DNA of 33,835 nt from an uncultured Endozoicomonas sp. (GCF_947495845.1 NZ_CANMAO010000041.1:1-33835), one strand, 5' to 3'. Counted from the stretch's first letter, positions 1 through 8,048 are shown. Program-made: numbers and translations. Notes: a model not told the origin generated them from the letters alone.

Positions 1-77
1 CGGCAAACGGCAAACGGCAAACGGCAAACGGCAAACGGCAAACGGCAAACGGCAAACGGCAAACGGCAAACGGCAAA
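1..77. repeat. Tandem heptanucleotide array, (CGGCAAA)x11
   Basis: Eleven perfect head-to-tail copies of CGGCAAA fill the left edge of the window. The array may continue beyond it. It ends 75 bp upstream of the wzz start codon. The unit is not a multiple of three and contains no stop in any frame, so all six frames are open through it (forward heptapeptide R-Q-T-A-N-G-K, reverse F-A-V-C-R-L-P). Perfect short tandem repeats of this kind are prone to slipped-strand copy-number change. Here it could alter the spacing of upstream promoter elements or the end of an upstream gene; that role is inference. Confidence 0.97.
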
Positions 78-152
78 ACACACCCTGAAGAATGACAAAG
101 ATATATTCCAGGGACGCTTACATACTTCAGCGAACTACATAAATACTACCTC

Positions 153-1997
153 ATGACACAACACCAAAACGGATACCAAAACCCCGCATATCAGGATGAT
201 CTGATCAGTCTGACGGACATTTTTGCCATTATCTTCCGGGGAAAATACTGGATAGTGGGCAGTACCGTTATATTTGCCATCTTCTCGCTGGTGTATCTCT
301 GGCTTGCCGCGCCGGTTTATTCCTCCAAGGCGATGATTCGTCTGGATTCTGGCAATACGTCATCAGCAATACAGGTGATAAAGAGCGCTGCTGTCCTCGA
401 TACTGTGATCGCCGAAACCCATCTGGATATTGCCATTACGCCAGATTATTTTCCTGTGTTGGGTAAAGCGTTTACCTGTGCTATCTCCCCGGAAACCTGT
501 AATCCACAAAAATACCCTGTGGTAGAGTATTTTGAGTTACCCCAGCAAATGATGGGTATGCCATTTTCTTTACAGGTTGGTGAGGCCGGTGAATATAAGC
601 TCAAATTCAACGGGCAGAATATCCTCAATGGCAAAGCGGGGGAGCTCGCCCATGGCACTATTGATGGTCAAAAAATGAGCCTGAAGGTTTCGCGTATTGC
701 GGCCGCTGCTGGGGCTCAGTTCAACCTCGAAAAGCAATTCCCCGTAACGGTGGCAGATGATTTATCGAAAGCATTGAAAGTGTCTGAGGTGGGTAAAGGC
801 ACGGGCATTATCTCCTTGGGTATGGATGGCCCTTTCACATCAGAAAATGAATGGCTGTTAGATACGGTGGTCTCTGTATACCAAAAATACAGAGTAGAAA
901 CGCTGCTCACCCAGTTAGACATAAAGGTTCTTCCCCTTGAAGCTGAGTTGAACATTGCAAAAGCAGCCCTGGAAAAGGCGCAATCCGATTTCGAAACATT
1001 CCAATTAGACAATGTCACCATCAACGCTGCAGAACTTGCAGGTAGCAATAGCCTTGATATAAAGCAGGAAGCACTCAATAACCCAGATGGCGCATCCAAT
1101 GATGAGGGCCTGCAAACCCTCATCGGCATGAGAATGCTGGAGGAAATAGCGACGAAAAACAGGATATATGAAAACCTTCTGAGCCAGTTGGAAGCGATAA
1201 AGATTGAGCAATTATCGGCAACCAGCGACATGCGAGTGTTGAGTAGTGCCGTGTCTTTGCATGACCCGGTCAAACCTAAAAAAGCACTGATCCTGGTGCT
1301 GGCTATAATGCTCGGTGGCATGGTTGGCGTAGGCGTTGTTTTCGTTAGAGAAATGTTACGCCAGGGTTTCAGAACAGCTGAAGAGCTGGAGCAGAAAATC
1401 GGCTTGCCTGTTCTGGCAACCGTAACGCAATCGGAAGAAGAAGGGTTCAGGGTGCTGCGCACCAACCTCCTTTATCATCTCGATAAAGGCGACAACAATC
1501 GTGCAATGATCTGCGCGCCTACAGCGCATGAAAGTAGTCAGCAAGTTATCACCCAGCTGGCAAAGCTATGCGCTGATGCCGGTAAAAAGACTCTGCTAAT
1601 CGATGCAGACCTACGAAACGGCACTTTGTATAAAACACTCAATATCCAAAACGCTTCAGGCTTAACGAACGAGCTCTCAGGCAGTGTAAATGCAGTCACT
1701 GTCGTTGAAGGCTTAGACGTCATCGCCGGAGAATCGCAACCAGAAAAAGCTTCTGAAGTGTTAATGAGTGATGCTTTCCAACAATTGTTGGAAAAAGCTT
1801 CGAGCCAATACGATGTGGTCTTGATCAATACGCCTCCAGCACTAGCTGCAACAGAGGCTGCAATAGCTGGAGCCTTTTGCGCAACCAATCTGCTGGTTGC
1901 AGAAGCAGAAACAACATCAGGCAAAGAAATTGAATCGGCAATGCAGCGTTTGCAGCTGGCAGGTATCAAACTGACTGGTTGTGTTTTTAACCGCTAG
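153..1997 (+). CDS. wzz: Wzz-type chain-length regulator fused to a degenerate BY-kinase-like ATPase domain
   Basis: Predicted inner-membrane polysaccharide co-polymerase setting O-chain modal length with Wzy. Of its 614 residues, the N-terminal part is a Wzz domain with a first membrane segment at about 32-53, a large periplasmic region with a coiled-coil-like stretch (about 255-350), and a second membrane segment at about 378-402 preceded by the proline-containing DPVKPKK motif. The cytoplasmic C-terminal third has the fold signature of CpsD/Wzc BY-kinases. The Walker A' strand is present (LLIDADLR, about 482-489). The Walker A loop is replaced by APTAHESS (455-462, no GK[ST]), Walker B reads INTPP instead of IDTPP (N559), and no C-terminal tyrosine cluster is seen. 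Kinase activity is therefore unlikely. No clear Shine-Dalgarno precedes the ATG. A 48-codon open frame just past the stop may be a shifted C-terminal extension. Confidence 0.9.
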   Translation: MTQHQNGYQNPAYQDDLISLTDIFAIIFRGKYWIVGSTVIFAIFSLVYLWLAAPVYSSKAMIRLDSGNTSSAIQVIKSAAVLDTVIAETHLDIAITPDYFPVLGKAFTCAISPETCNPQKYPVVEYFELPQQMMGMPFSLQVGEAGEYKLKFNGQNILNGKAGELAHGTIDGQKMSLKVSRIAAAAGAQFNLEKQFPVTVADDLSKALKVSEVGKGTGIISLGMDGPFTSENEWLLDTVVSVYQKYRVETLLTQLDIKVLPLEAELNIAKAALEKAQSDFETFQLDNVTINAAELAGSNSLDIKQEALNNPDGASNDEGLQTLIGMRMLEEIATKNRIYENLLSQLEAIKIEQLSATSDMRVLSSAVSLHDPVKPKKALILVLAIMLGGMVGVGVVFVREMLRQGFRTAEELEQKIGLPVLATVTQSEEEGFRVLRTNLLYHLDKGDNNRAMICAPTAHESSQQVITQLAKLCADAGKKTLLIDADLRNGTLYKTLNIQNASGLTNELSGSVNAVTVVEGLDVIAGESQPEKASEVLMSDAFQQLLEKASSQYDVVLINTPPALAATEAAIAGAFCATNLLVAEAETTSGKEIESAMQRLQLAGIKLTGCVFNR

Positions 1998-2127
1998 ATC
2001 CGCTAAGGGTTCACTACTCCAAAGTGAGATTGCCGGCAAAGCTGGCATTCCGGTAGACCTGATTGCTATTGCTGTTGTAGTGTTAAAAAACTACCACTTA
2101 GGCAGACGCAAAAAAATCACTGAATAG
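1981..2127 (+). other. Possible small or frameshifted reading frame after wzz
   Basis: In the frame +1 to wzz, a GTG at 1981 opens a 48-codon frame that ends at 2125-2127, just before the truncated wecA. The predicted peptide contains SAKGSLLQSEIAG, a hydrophobic stretch (DLIAIAVVVL) and a basic tail (GRRKK). It overlaps the last codons of wzz and has no good ribosome binding site. It may be the original C-terminus of the wzz product displaced by a one-base change near 1995, a tiny membrane peptide, or chance. I cannot decide between these from the sequence alone. Confidence 0.25.
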
Positions 2128-2144
2128 AAAGAAATATTCACTTT

Positions 2145-2570
2145 ATGGAAATAACACTATTCCGAGCTGTATTTGCCTTTGCTTTAGCGTTTGCCTTGAT
2201 TCGGCTTCTGAAGCCTCTTTCCAGAAAGCTTCATTTGGTAGATGTACCCAATGAGCGTAAACACCATGAAAATGCAGTGCCGCTTATTGGTGGTGTGGTT
2301 ATCTATCTCACGTTGCTCATTGTCGAGATGCTGTTTTTCTCAAAAACGGTTGGATTATCGCCATACTACATTTCTGCTGGCTTTCTGACGTTTGTCGGCA
2401 TGCTGGATGATCGCTACGACCTCAGCGTAAAAGCTCGGGTAGTTTGCACCTTCATAGCCACTGGCGTAATGATGTACTGGGGTGGGCAAATGTTCACCAA
2501 TCTCGGGAATCTATTAGGTATAGGCGATATTCTTCTACCAGTTGTTCTCGCTGTATATCCTCTAAAATAA
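2145..2570 (+). pseudogene. wecA: Truncated WecA-type undecaprenyl-phosphate HexNAc-1-phosphate transferase
   Basis: This 141-codon frame matches the N-terminal 40% of WecA/WbpL-family polytopic phosphoglycosyl transferases, which are normally about 340-360 residues. It has several hydrophobic helices, the early cytoplasmic VDVPNERKHH block, and the DD motif in GMLDDR at residues 88-89 (E. coli WecA D90/D91). Homology breaks off after LLPVVLAVY and a stop follows within four codons. The later catalytic aspartates and the histidine-rich cytoplasmic loop are absent and I do not find them in any frame downstream. The product should be catalytically dead. The break coincides with the first of three TAACCCGAAC repeats, suggesting a deletion or insertion scar. 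A PglC-type enzyme at 24111 probably supplies the initiating reaction instead. Confidence 0.88.
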
Positions 2571-2702
2571 CCCGAACTAACTCGTCTCTGCAGCCCAGTA
2601 AAACCGTTACCCATCTACACCTCTTTTTCATGAATAACCCGAACTGTTTTTAGATTTCACAAAAATGCCACTCAAATATCATCGGTTAAATTAACCCGAA
2701 CC
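2568..2702. repeat. Three direct copies of TAACCCGAAC at the wecA break point
   Basis: TAACCCGAAC occurs at 2568-2577, 2635-2644 and 2692-2701, at intervals of 67 and 57 bp. The first copy overlaps the premature stop of the truncated wecA, and the first two extend to TAACCCGAACT. No open frame runs through the area. The copies may be protein-binding sites, recombination scars or remnants of a small repeat element. A one-mismatch relative (TAACCCTAACTG) lies at 31197-31208 upstream of the ligase gene, possibly by chance. Confidence 0.7.
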
Positions 2703-3081
2703 GTAAACTCTTTGAATACCAAAGGCTGTAGCAAGTATTACACAGTTGTTTTAAATGATTGTTTTCTTAGTCGGCTGTCGTTCAATAACCGTTTCCAGCG
2801 GTGTGACTCGTCGTATATTAGGTGTTTAGCGTCAACCCTTGAATTTAAAGGGCTCTATAGAGATTTGATGCACAGCTAGTGCATTTGTTCCGTCTATGAG
2901 AACAAATTTAATATAATCGTACGGTCAATAATCTATCCCACTCGTACGCGAAGTTAAGTGTTCCAAAAAAGCTTGTTGCATGTCCTATTCGATATTTTTG
3001 ACGCTCTCTAACAAGCCAAAAAGCAGATTGCGAAACTAATCCTGATTTAAAGTTAAAAGTTACATTGGAGTAAAATAATCC
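2571..3081 (+). other. Non-coding intergenic region upstream of the wbpA operon
   Basis: About 510 bp carry no convincing gene on either strand. The stretch contains the TAACCCGAAC repeats, a short CCCTT/AAGGG inverted repeat (2836-2852), the palindrome CTCTATAGAG (2853-2862), the inverted repeats and -10 box listed separately, two TCGTACG copies (2917-2923 and 2942-2948), and a GCTTGTT/AACAAGC inverted pair (2971-2977 and 3010-3016). I do not see a JUMPstart/ops element. It most likely serves as promoter and leader for the wbpA-led operon. Confidence 0.6.
2868..2917 (+). promoter_or_regulatory. Candidate wbpA promoter with two overlapping inverted repeats
   Basis: A perfect sigma70-type -10 hexamer, TATAAT, lies at 2912-2917, predicting a start near 2924 and a leader of roughly 155 nt. 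The -35 region is poor (TTCCGT at 2888-2893 with an 18-bp spacer). Immediately upstream are ATGCAC-N5-GTGCAT (2868-2884) and the perfect 8-bp inverted repeat ATTTGTTC-N9-GAACAAAT (2883-2907), which occupies the -35/spacer region. The weak -35 and the dyad placement fit a regulator binding site, activator or repressor. No regulator gene is visible in the window. Confidence 0.45.
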
Positions 3082-4395
3082 ATGAGTTTTGAAAATGATT
3101 TAATTGAAAAGATTAAAAATAAAAATGCCGTTATTGGCATTGTGGGCTTGGGTTATGTCGGTCTGCCATTAATGCTTCGATTTGTTGAAGAAGGTTATCA
3201 AGTTCTCGGCATTGATATTGATCAAGCCAAAGTAGATATGTTGAATGATGGCGTTAGCTATATTGAACATATCAGCTCTTCAGGTATTAGAAACGCATTG
3301 GAAAAGAGCCTGTTTTCGGCAACCACAGATTTCTCTCAGGCAACAAATGCGGATACATTGATTCTCTGCGTTCCCACCCCTCTGAACAAATACCGTGAGC
3401 CAGACCTCAGCTACGTTTTGGATACCACTGATGCGCTGGTTCCTTACCTGCGTAAAGGTCATGTTTTGTCTCTGGAAAGCACTACATACCCTGGCACTAC
3501 CGAAGAAGAGCTGTTACCAAGAATGGAAAAGGCTGGTCTGACCATCGGAGAAGATGCATTCCTTATCTATTCACCAGAGCGTGAAGACCCAGCTAACCCG
3601 GATTTTGAAACAAGAACAATACCTAAAGTATGTGGCGGTCACACACCAGCATGCCAGCGGGTGGGTGTTGCACTTTATGAAGCAGCTATTGATAAAGTGG
3701 TTTCTGTCTCATCCACCAAAGCCGCAGAAATGACCAAGTTGCTGGAAAATATCCACCGCGCGGTGAATATTGGCCTGGTCAATGAGATGAAAATTGTTGC
3801 TGACCGAATGGATATCGACATTCATGAAGTCATCAGCGCAGCGGCAACCAAACCTTTTGGCTTTACACCTTACTATCCGGGTCCTGGTCTGGGCGGTCAT
3901 TGCATTCCAATTGATCCATTTTACCTGACATGGAAGGCGCGCGAGTATGGCCTTCATACGCGGTTTATTGAGCTGGCCGGTGAAATCAACACCTATATGC
4001 CAAGGTTTGTTATGGATAAATTAACAGAAGCACTGAATCAGCGTGGTAAAGCGCTTAACGGAAGAAAAGTTCTGGTGCTAGGCATAGCTTATAAAAAGAA
4101 TGTGGATGATATGCGTGAATCTCCTTCCGTAGAGCTTATGGAGAGACTGGTTCAAAAAGGTGCTGTAGTGGATTACTCAGATCCTCACGTACCTGTGTTT
4201 CCAACAATGCGAGAGCATCATTTTGATTTGAGCAGTGTGGAACTGACACCAGAAAACATCGCGTCTTACGACTGTGTACTACTGGCAACGGATCACTCAT
4301 CTTTTGATTACGAAATGATTGGCAAGCATGCCCAGCTATTGGTGGATACTCGTGGCAAGTATCTTCAGCCCGCTGAAAATATCGTTAAGGCATAA
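3082..4395 (+). CDS. wbpA: UDP-N-acetyl-D-glucosamine 6-dehydrogenase
   Basis: Cytoplasmic NAD-dependent oxidation of UDP-GlcNAc to UDP-GlcNAcA, the first step toward UDP-ManNAc3NAcA. The 437 residues match the family length (P. aeruginosa WbpA is about 436). The N-terminal Rossmann loop is GLGYVG (22-27). The catalytic cysteine is C274 in [10 protein letters not shown], and the C-terminal UDP-binding domain carries [13 protein letters not shown] Shine-Dalgarno-like TGGAG lies about 12 bp before the ATG. The gene follows the long regulatory gap and is first of the compact run wbpA-wbpB-wbpD (9-bp and 3-bp gaps). UDP-GalNAc dehydrogenases (WbpO) are a related possibility, but the wbpB/D/E/I partners favour WbpA. 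Confidence 0.95.
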   Translation: MSFENDLIEKIKNKNAVIGIVGLGYVGLPLMLRFVEEGYQVLGIDIDQAKVDMLNDGVSYIEHISSSGIRNALEKSLFSATTDFSQATNADTLILCVPTPLNKYREPDLSYVLDTTDALVPYLRKGHVLSLESTTYPGTTEEELLPRMEKAGLTIGEDAFLIYSPEREDPANPDFETRTIPKVCGGHTPACQRVGVALYEAAIDKVVSVSSTKAAEMTKLLENIHRAVNIGLVNEMKIVADRMDIDIHEVISAAATKPFGFTPYYPGPGLGGHCIPIDPFYLTWKAREYGLHTRFIELAGEINTYMPRFVMDKLTEALNQRGKALNGRKVLVLGIAYKKNVDDMRESPSVELMERLVQKGAVVDYSDPHVPVFPTMREHHFDLSSVELTPENIASYDCVLLATDHSSFDYEMIGKHAQLLVDTRGKYLQPAENIVKA

Positions 4396-4404
4396 GGAAT
4401 TACC

Positions 4405-5454
4405 ATGTTCGATACTATTACCGGCAGAAAAATCCGACTGGCAATCGTTGGTTGTGGTCGTATATCTGAGAAGCATGGTGAAGCGATCCGCAGGCATGAA
4501 AACGACCTTGAGTTGGTGGCCATCTGTGATATTGACCCAATTGCAGTGGGCAAAGCCAAAGATCAATATCAGGTAACCGGCTATCAAAAGCTGGAAGAAA
4601 TGCTGGCGAAAGAGCAGCTGGATGCAGTTTGCCTTTGCACTCCCAGCGGGTTACACCCAGAGCAGGCTATTATGGCCGCCAAAGCCGGTGTTCATGTGAT
4701 CAGTGAAAAACCCATGGCTACCCGCTGGGCAGATGGCCTGCGTATGGTGAAAGGATGTGACGAAGCGGGTGTAAGACTGTTTGTGGTGAAACAAAACCGT
4801 CGCAACACAACCCTGCAACTGCTCAAGCGAGCTGTTGATGAACAGCGGTTTGGTAAAATCCATATGGTACACCTGAATGTATTCTGGACTCGCCCGCAAG
4901 AATATTATGATCGTGCTAAATGGTGCGGTACCTGGGAGCTGGATGGTGGTGCCTTTATGAATCAGGCCAGCCATTATGTGGATTTGATGGAATGGTTGAT
5001 TGGCCCAGTTGCTGATGTACAGTGCATGACATCAACCCATCGAAACATAGAGGTAGAAGACACTGGTGTAATGAATGTACGTTGGCGAAATGGTGCACTT
5101 GGCTCTATGGCTGTCACTATGTGTACTTACCCGAAAAACCTGGAAGGTTCTATCACCATTCTGGGAGAGAAAGGAACCGTAAAAGTGGGCGGTGTTGCTG
5201 TAAATGAAATTCAGGAATGGAATTTCTCCGAGCCTGCGTCTTACGATGCTGAAGTTGAAGCAGCTAATTATGAAACCACGTCAGTATACGGTTTTGGTCA
5301 CCCGTTGTATTACAAAAATGTGATTGATACGTTGCGAGGTGAAGCTGAGCCAGAAACGGATGGTCGTGAAGGTTTGAAGTCTCTTGAGTTACTGATAGCC
5401 GCTTACCTCTCAGCTCGGGATGGCAAAACCATTTCGCTGCCATTGGAGTACTAA
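4405..5454 (+). CDS. wbpB: UDP-GlcNAcA 3-dehydrogenase (WbpB/WlbA family)
   Basis: Oxidises the C3 hydroxyl of UDP-GlcNAcA to the 3-keto sugar used by the aminotransferase WbpE. The protein has 349 residues of the GFO/IDH/MocA family: nucleotide loop VGCGRIS (15-21) and the EKP motif with the conserved lysine K102. At about 350 residues it is nearer the Bordetella WlbA length than the roughly 316-residue P. aeruginosa WbpB. These branches are known to differ in how the bound NADH is reoxidised, so the recycling mechanism should not be assumed from P. aeruginosa. An AAGGAA ribosome site precedes the start. The gap to wbpA is 9 bp and to wbpD 3 bp, implying co-transcription. Confidence 0.93.
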   Translation: MFDTITGRKIRLAIVGCGRISEKHGEAIRRHENDLELVAICDIDPIAVGKAKDQYQVTGYQKLEEMLAKEQLDAVCLCTPSGLHPEQAIMAAKAGVHVISEKPMATRWADGLRMVKGCDEAGVRLFVVKQNRRNTTLQLLKRAVDEQRFGKIHMVHLNVFWTRPQEYYDRAKWCGTWELDGGAFMNQASHYVDLMEWLIGPVADVQCMTSTHRNIEVEDTGVMNVRWRNGALGSMAVTMCTYPKNLEGSITILGEKGTVKVGGVAVNEIQEWNFSEPASYDAEVEAANYETTSVYGFGHPLYYKNVIDTLRGEAEPETDGREGLKSLELLIAAYLSARDGKTISLPLEY

Positions 5455-5457
5455 ATC

Positions 5458-6054
5458 ATGGCAGATACTGTTTACACAGCTCATCCAACGTCCATTGTGG
5501 ATGAAGGTGCAACTATTGGCGCAGAGACGCGTATTTGGCACTGGGTGCATATTTGTAGCAAGGCAAGTGTCGGTGAACGATGCTCTCTTGGGCAGAATGT
5601 ATTTGTGGGTAATAAGGTCAGCATTGGCAACAATGTAAAAATTCAGAACAATGTCTCTGTCTACGACAATGTCACCCTGGAAGACGATGTATTCTGTGGC
5701 CCGAGCATGGTGTTTACTAATGTCTATAACCCACGCTCTGCAGTGAGTCGGAAGGATGAGTATCGCAATACGCTGGTCAAGAAAGGGGCTACCCTTGGTG
5801 CAAACTGTACCATTGTTTGCGGAGTTACTGTTGGCTGTTATGCCTTTATCGGTGCTGGTGCAGTGGTCAATAAAGATGTACCAGACTATGCGTTGATGGC
5901 AGGGGTGCCTGCAAAGCAGATCGGTTGGATGAGTGAGTTTGGTGAGCGGCTTGATTTGCCATTGTCTGCTTCTGAAGACGAGCAAATAGAGGCTGTGTGC
6001 CCTGCGACGAATGCCAGATACGTATTGCAGGGTAGCCACATTTCCAAGGAATAA
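5458..6054 (+). CDS. wbpD: UDP-GlcNAc3NA N-acetyltransferase (left-handed beta-helix)
   Basis: Predicted acetyl-CoA-dependent acetylation of the 3-amino group made by WbpB/WbpE, giving UDP-2,3-diacetamido-glucuronate. The 198-residue chain (WbpD is about 191) consists mostly of hexapeptide repeats of the left-handed beta-helix type, for example [20 protein letters not shown] and [10 protein letters not shown], ending in the usual [10 protein letters not shown] cap near residue 145-155. The conserved [13 protein letters not shown] segment is typical of the WbpD/WlbB group. It starts 3 bp after wbpB with a GGAG just inside the end of wbpB. The chemically next gene, wbpE, is separated from it by an antisense DUF29 gene. 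Confidence 0.93.
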   Translation: MADTVYTAHPTSIVDEGATIGAETRIWHWVHICSKASVGERCSLGQNVFVGNKVSIGNNVKIQNNVSVYDNVTLEDDVFCGPSMVFTNVYNPRSAVSRKDEYRNTLVKKGATLGANCTIVCGVTVGCYAFIGAGAVVNKDVPDYALMAGVPAKQIGWMSEFGERLDLPLSASEDEQIEAVCPATNARYVLQGSHISKE

Positions 6055-6060
6055 TGCGGG

Positions 6061-6498
6061 TTAGGCATCAGGCAAGAAATCGCTGTTCATCATGTCATCG
6101 AAGCTCCATGGGCATTGCTCTGGAAAGGTATTTTCCGGGAGACCGGTTTCTTTGAATGCCGTAATTAATGCGGCTTCATAAGCTTCGATCCTGGTTTCAG
6201 GAATTCTGGGCTTCAGCCCGGGGTTTTCTTTCAATAATTTTCTGATGCGAAATCGCTGCTCTTTAATTGAGCCTTGCCAGCTTGAGCTTCTGTGATCGGG
6301 CTGGTAACACCATTTCAGCAGGTGCATCAACAGAACATCCATCCGATGACTCAGTTGACGATGTTCACTTCTGCCCATGCTTTCGATTTCCTCGAGAATA
6401 TTGTCCAAATCCAGCTCTCCTAATCTGCCCTGACGAAGTAACTCTGCCTGTTGTTGCGTCCAGCTGTAAAAATCGGTTTCGTATAATGGTTCTGCCAT
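6061..6498 (-). CDS. DUF29-family protein, antisense inside the wbp operon
   Basis: A 145-residue protein with the hallmarks of DUF29: N-terminal YETDFYSWTQQQAELLRQGR, then the LDLDNILEEIESMGRSEHRQL helix block split as expected, a MDVLLMHLLKW segment, a WQGSIKEQR motif and a C-terminal PEQCPWSFDDM block. It is soluble, has no signal peptide and its function is unknown. On the minus strand AAGAGGAAT lies about 7 bp before the ATG, so it is probably translated from its own promoter in the short gap toward wbpE. Its stop is 6 bp from the end of wbpD and its start 57 bp from wbpE, so it fills the wbpD-wbpE gap exactly. DUF29 genes are often multi-copy and scattered; insertion as a stray cassette is likely. 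Confidence 0.9.
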   Translation of the reverse strand: MAEPLYETDFYSWTQQQAELLRQGRLGELDLDNILEEIESMGRSEHRQLSHRMDVLLMHLLKWCYQPDHRSSSWQGSIKEQRFRIRKLLKENPGLKPRIPETRIEAYEAALITAFKETGLPENTFPEQCPWSFDDMMNSDFLPDA

Positions 6499-6555
6499 TG
6501 TTCAATTCCTCTTGCGCAACTCCCATTAAAGCATATTGAGAAAGAATTAACCCAG

Positions 6556-7638
6556 ATGCAATTTATTGATTTAAAAGCCCAGTATCGACGCATTGAAGAT
6601 GATGTGAATCGTCGAATCAAAGCGGTGCTGGAACATGGCAAATACATTCTCGGCCCGGAAGTGGACGAGTTGGAAGAAAAGCTGGCAGATTATGTCGGTG
6701 CGAAACACTGCATTTCTGTAGCGAATGGTACTGATGCTCTGCAAATTGCCTTGATGGCGCTGGGTATAAAGCCCGGAGATGAAGTGATTACACCAGCGTT
6801 CTCTTATATTGCTACAGCAGAAACGTCGGCATTATTGGGCGCAAAATTAGTGTATGTGGACGTAGACCCGAAAACCTACAACCTGGATCCTAATCTGCTT
6901 GAAGCTGCTATTACAGAGCGAACCAAAGCTATTATTCCGGTTTCCTTGTATGGTCAATGTGCCGACTTCGATGCAATCAACGCCATTGCCAGCAAATACA
7001 ATATACTGGTGATTGAAGACGCGGCACAAAGTTTCGGGGCTACTTATAAAGGGCGAAAATCTTGTAATTTAAGTACGATTGGATGCACAAGTTTCTTCCC
7101 ATCTAAGCCATTAGGTTGCTATGGGGATGGTGGTGCAATGTTTACTAATGATGATGAGTTGGCTTTGGTTATCCGACAAATTGCAAGGCATGGTCAGGAT
7201 CGCCGCTACCATCATATAAGAGTCGGTGTGAATAGCCGTTTAGATACCATTCAGGCGGCAGTATTGTTGGCAAAGCTTGAGATTTTTGATGACGAGATTC
7301 GAAATAGGCAAGTTATCAGCCAGAATTATACAAAGTTTCTAACTGGCTTAGCTGGTATTGTTACCCCCTATATTGAGTCTCATAATATGAGTGTGTATGC
7401 ACAGTACACAATACAGGTTAATAACCGGGATCAGTTGCAAGTACGGCTGCAGGAATTCGGTATTCCTACTGCAGTTCATTATCCAGTACCGTTGAACCGA
7501 CAACCAGCAGTGAGTGATGACTTATGTTACGTGCCCATAGGTAATAGGCTGGCAGAACGGGTTTTAAGCCTCCCTTTTTATCCTGAGTTAACTCATGAAA
7601 AACAAAAATATATCACCACTAACTTGATTACAGAATAA
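6556..7638 (+). CDS. wbpE: PLP aminotransferase for UDP-3-keto-GlcNAcA
   Basis: Transfers an amino group from glutamate to C3 of the keto sugar made by WbpB, giving UDP-GlcNAc3NA. It has 360 residues, matching WbpE/WlbC length, in the DegT/DnrJ/EryC1/StrS family. N-terminal FIDLKAQYRRIE, the ANGTDALQIAL phosphate-binding region, the VIEDAAQSFGA aspartate block, and the PLP lysine K184 in FFPSKPLG are visible. WbpB and WbpE are known to be functionally coupled in P. aeruginosa through 2-oxoglutarate/glutamate cycling. Upstream lies the antisense DUF29 gene, so wbpE depends either on read-through across it or on a promoter in 6499-6555. Confidence 0.94.
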   Translation: MQFIDLKAQYRRIEDDVNRRIKAVLEHGKYILGPEVDELEEKLADYVGAKHCISVANGTDALQIALMALGIKPGDEVITPAFSYIATAETSALLGAKLVYVDVDPKTYNLDPNLLEAAITERTKAIIPVSLYGQCADFDAINAIASKYNILVIEDAAQSFGATYKGRKSCNLSTIGCTSFFPSKPLGCYGDGGAMFTNDDELALVIRQIARHGQDRRYHHIRVGVNSRLDTIQAAVLLAKLEIFDDEIRNRQVISQNYTKFLTGLAGIVTPYIESHNMSVYAQYTIQVNNRDQLQVRLQEFGIPTAVHYPVPLNRQPAVSDDLCYVPIGNRLAERVLSLPFYPELTHEKQKYITTNLITE

Positions 7639-7739
7639 TCGTCAATCGGATTTAACAGTCAGAGCATGCCTTTCTACTATGGCGGCTCTGCTTATTTCAC
7701 TTACTGCATGAATAACGCACATTTCTTTAAATTCCGCTA

Positions 7740-8048
7740 TTCGATCAAAGCCCAATAAGATTAAGACGGTTTCAACATATTGGGTTGCCTTTAGGGAGAA
7801 ATTTGAATGATGGATCGGCAGAAACAATAAATCCAAAACTCATTGAGTTCTCGAAAATTTATACAAATGTTGAATATTTGACCCTAAATACAGAGCATCT
7901 CTATAAAAATGCTCCATTTTATAAAGATGAACTTATTTATTATGACAAAAATCATCTTAACCAGATTGGTGCTGATTTATATGGGAAAATGTCTTTAGAT
8001 GCGTTCTCTAATCTTATGCATGTCATTAAGACTGATAAATCAATATGA
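7740..8048 (+). pseudogene. C-terminal remnant of an SGNH-type (WbpC/OafA-like) O-acyltransferase
   Basis: The frame is open from about 7740 and has a TTG at 7785, with no good start or ribosome site. Its 3' end encodes YYDKNHLNQIGADLYG, which matches the D-x-x-H-L block that carries the catalytic Asp/His pair of SGNH hydrolase-like domains at the C-terminus of acyltransferase-3 proteins. Only the last 90-100 residues remain of a protein that is normally about 600-650 residues. In P. aeruginosa the O5 locus carries wbpC, an acyltransferase of this kind, in the same neighbourhood, so this is probably a decayed wbpC analogue. O-acetylation by this gene should be lost. Between 7639 and 7740 I see no gene. 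Confidence 0.75.

Noticed and set aside
716-1465. 249-codon minus-strand frame inside wzz
   Set aside because: It is a shadow of wzz: serine-rich, without motifs, and wholly within a well-supported gene on the other strand.
5410-6039. 209-codon minus-strand frame opposite wbpD
   Set aside because: Shadow of the repetitive hexapeptide coding sequence of wbpD; no domain pattern.
7642-7836. Minus-strand 64-codon frame downstream of wbpE
   Set aside because: No recognised motif, and it overlaps the plus-strand acyltransferase remnant; probably chance.
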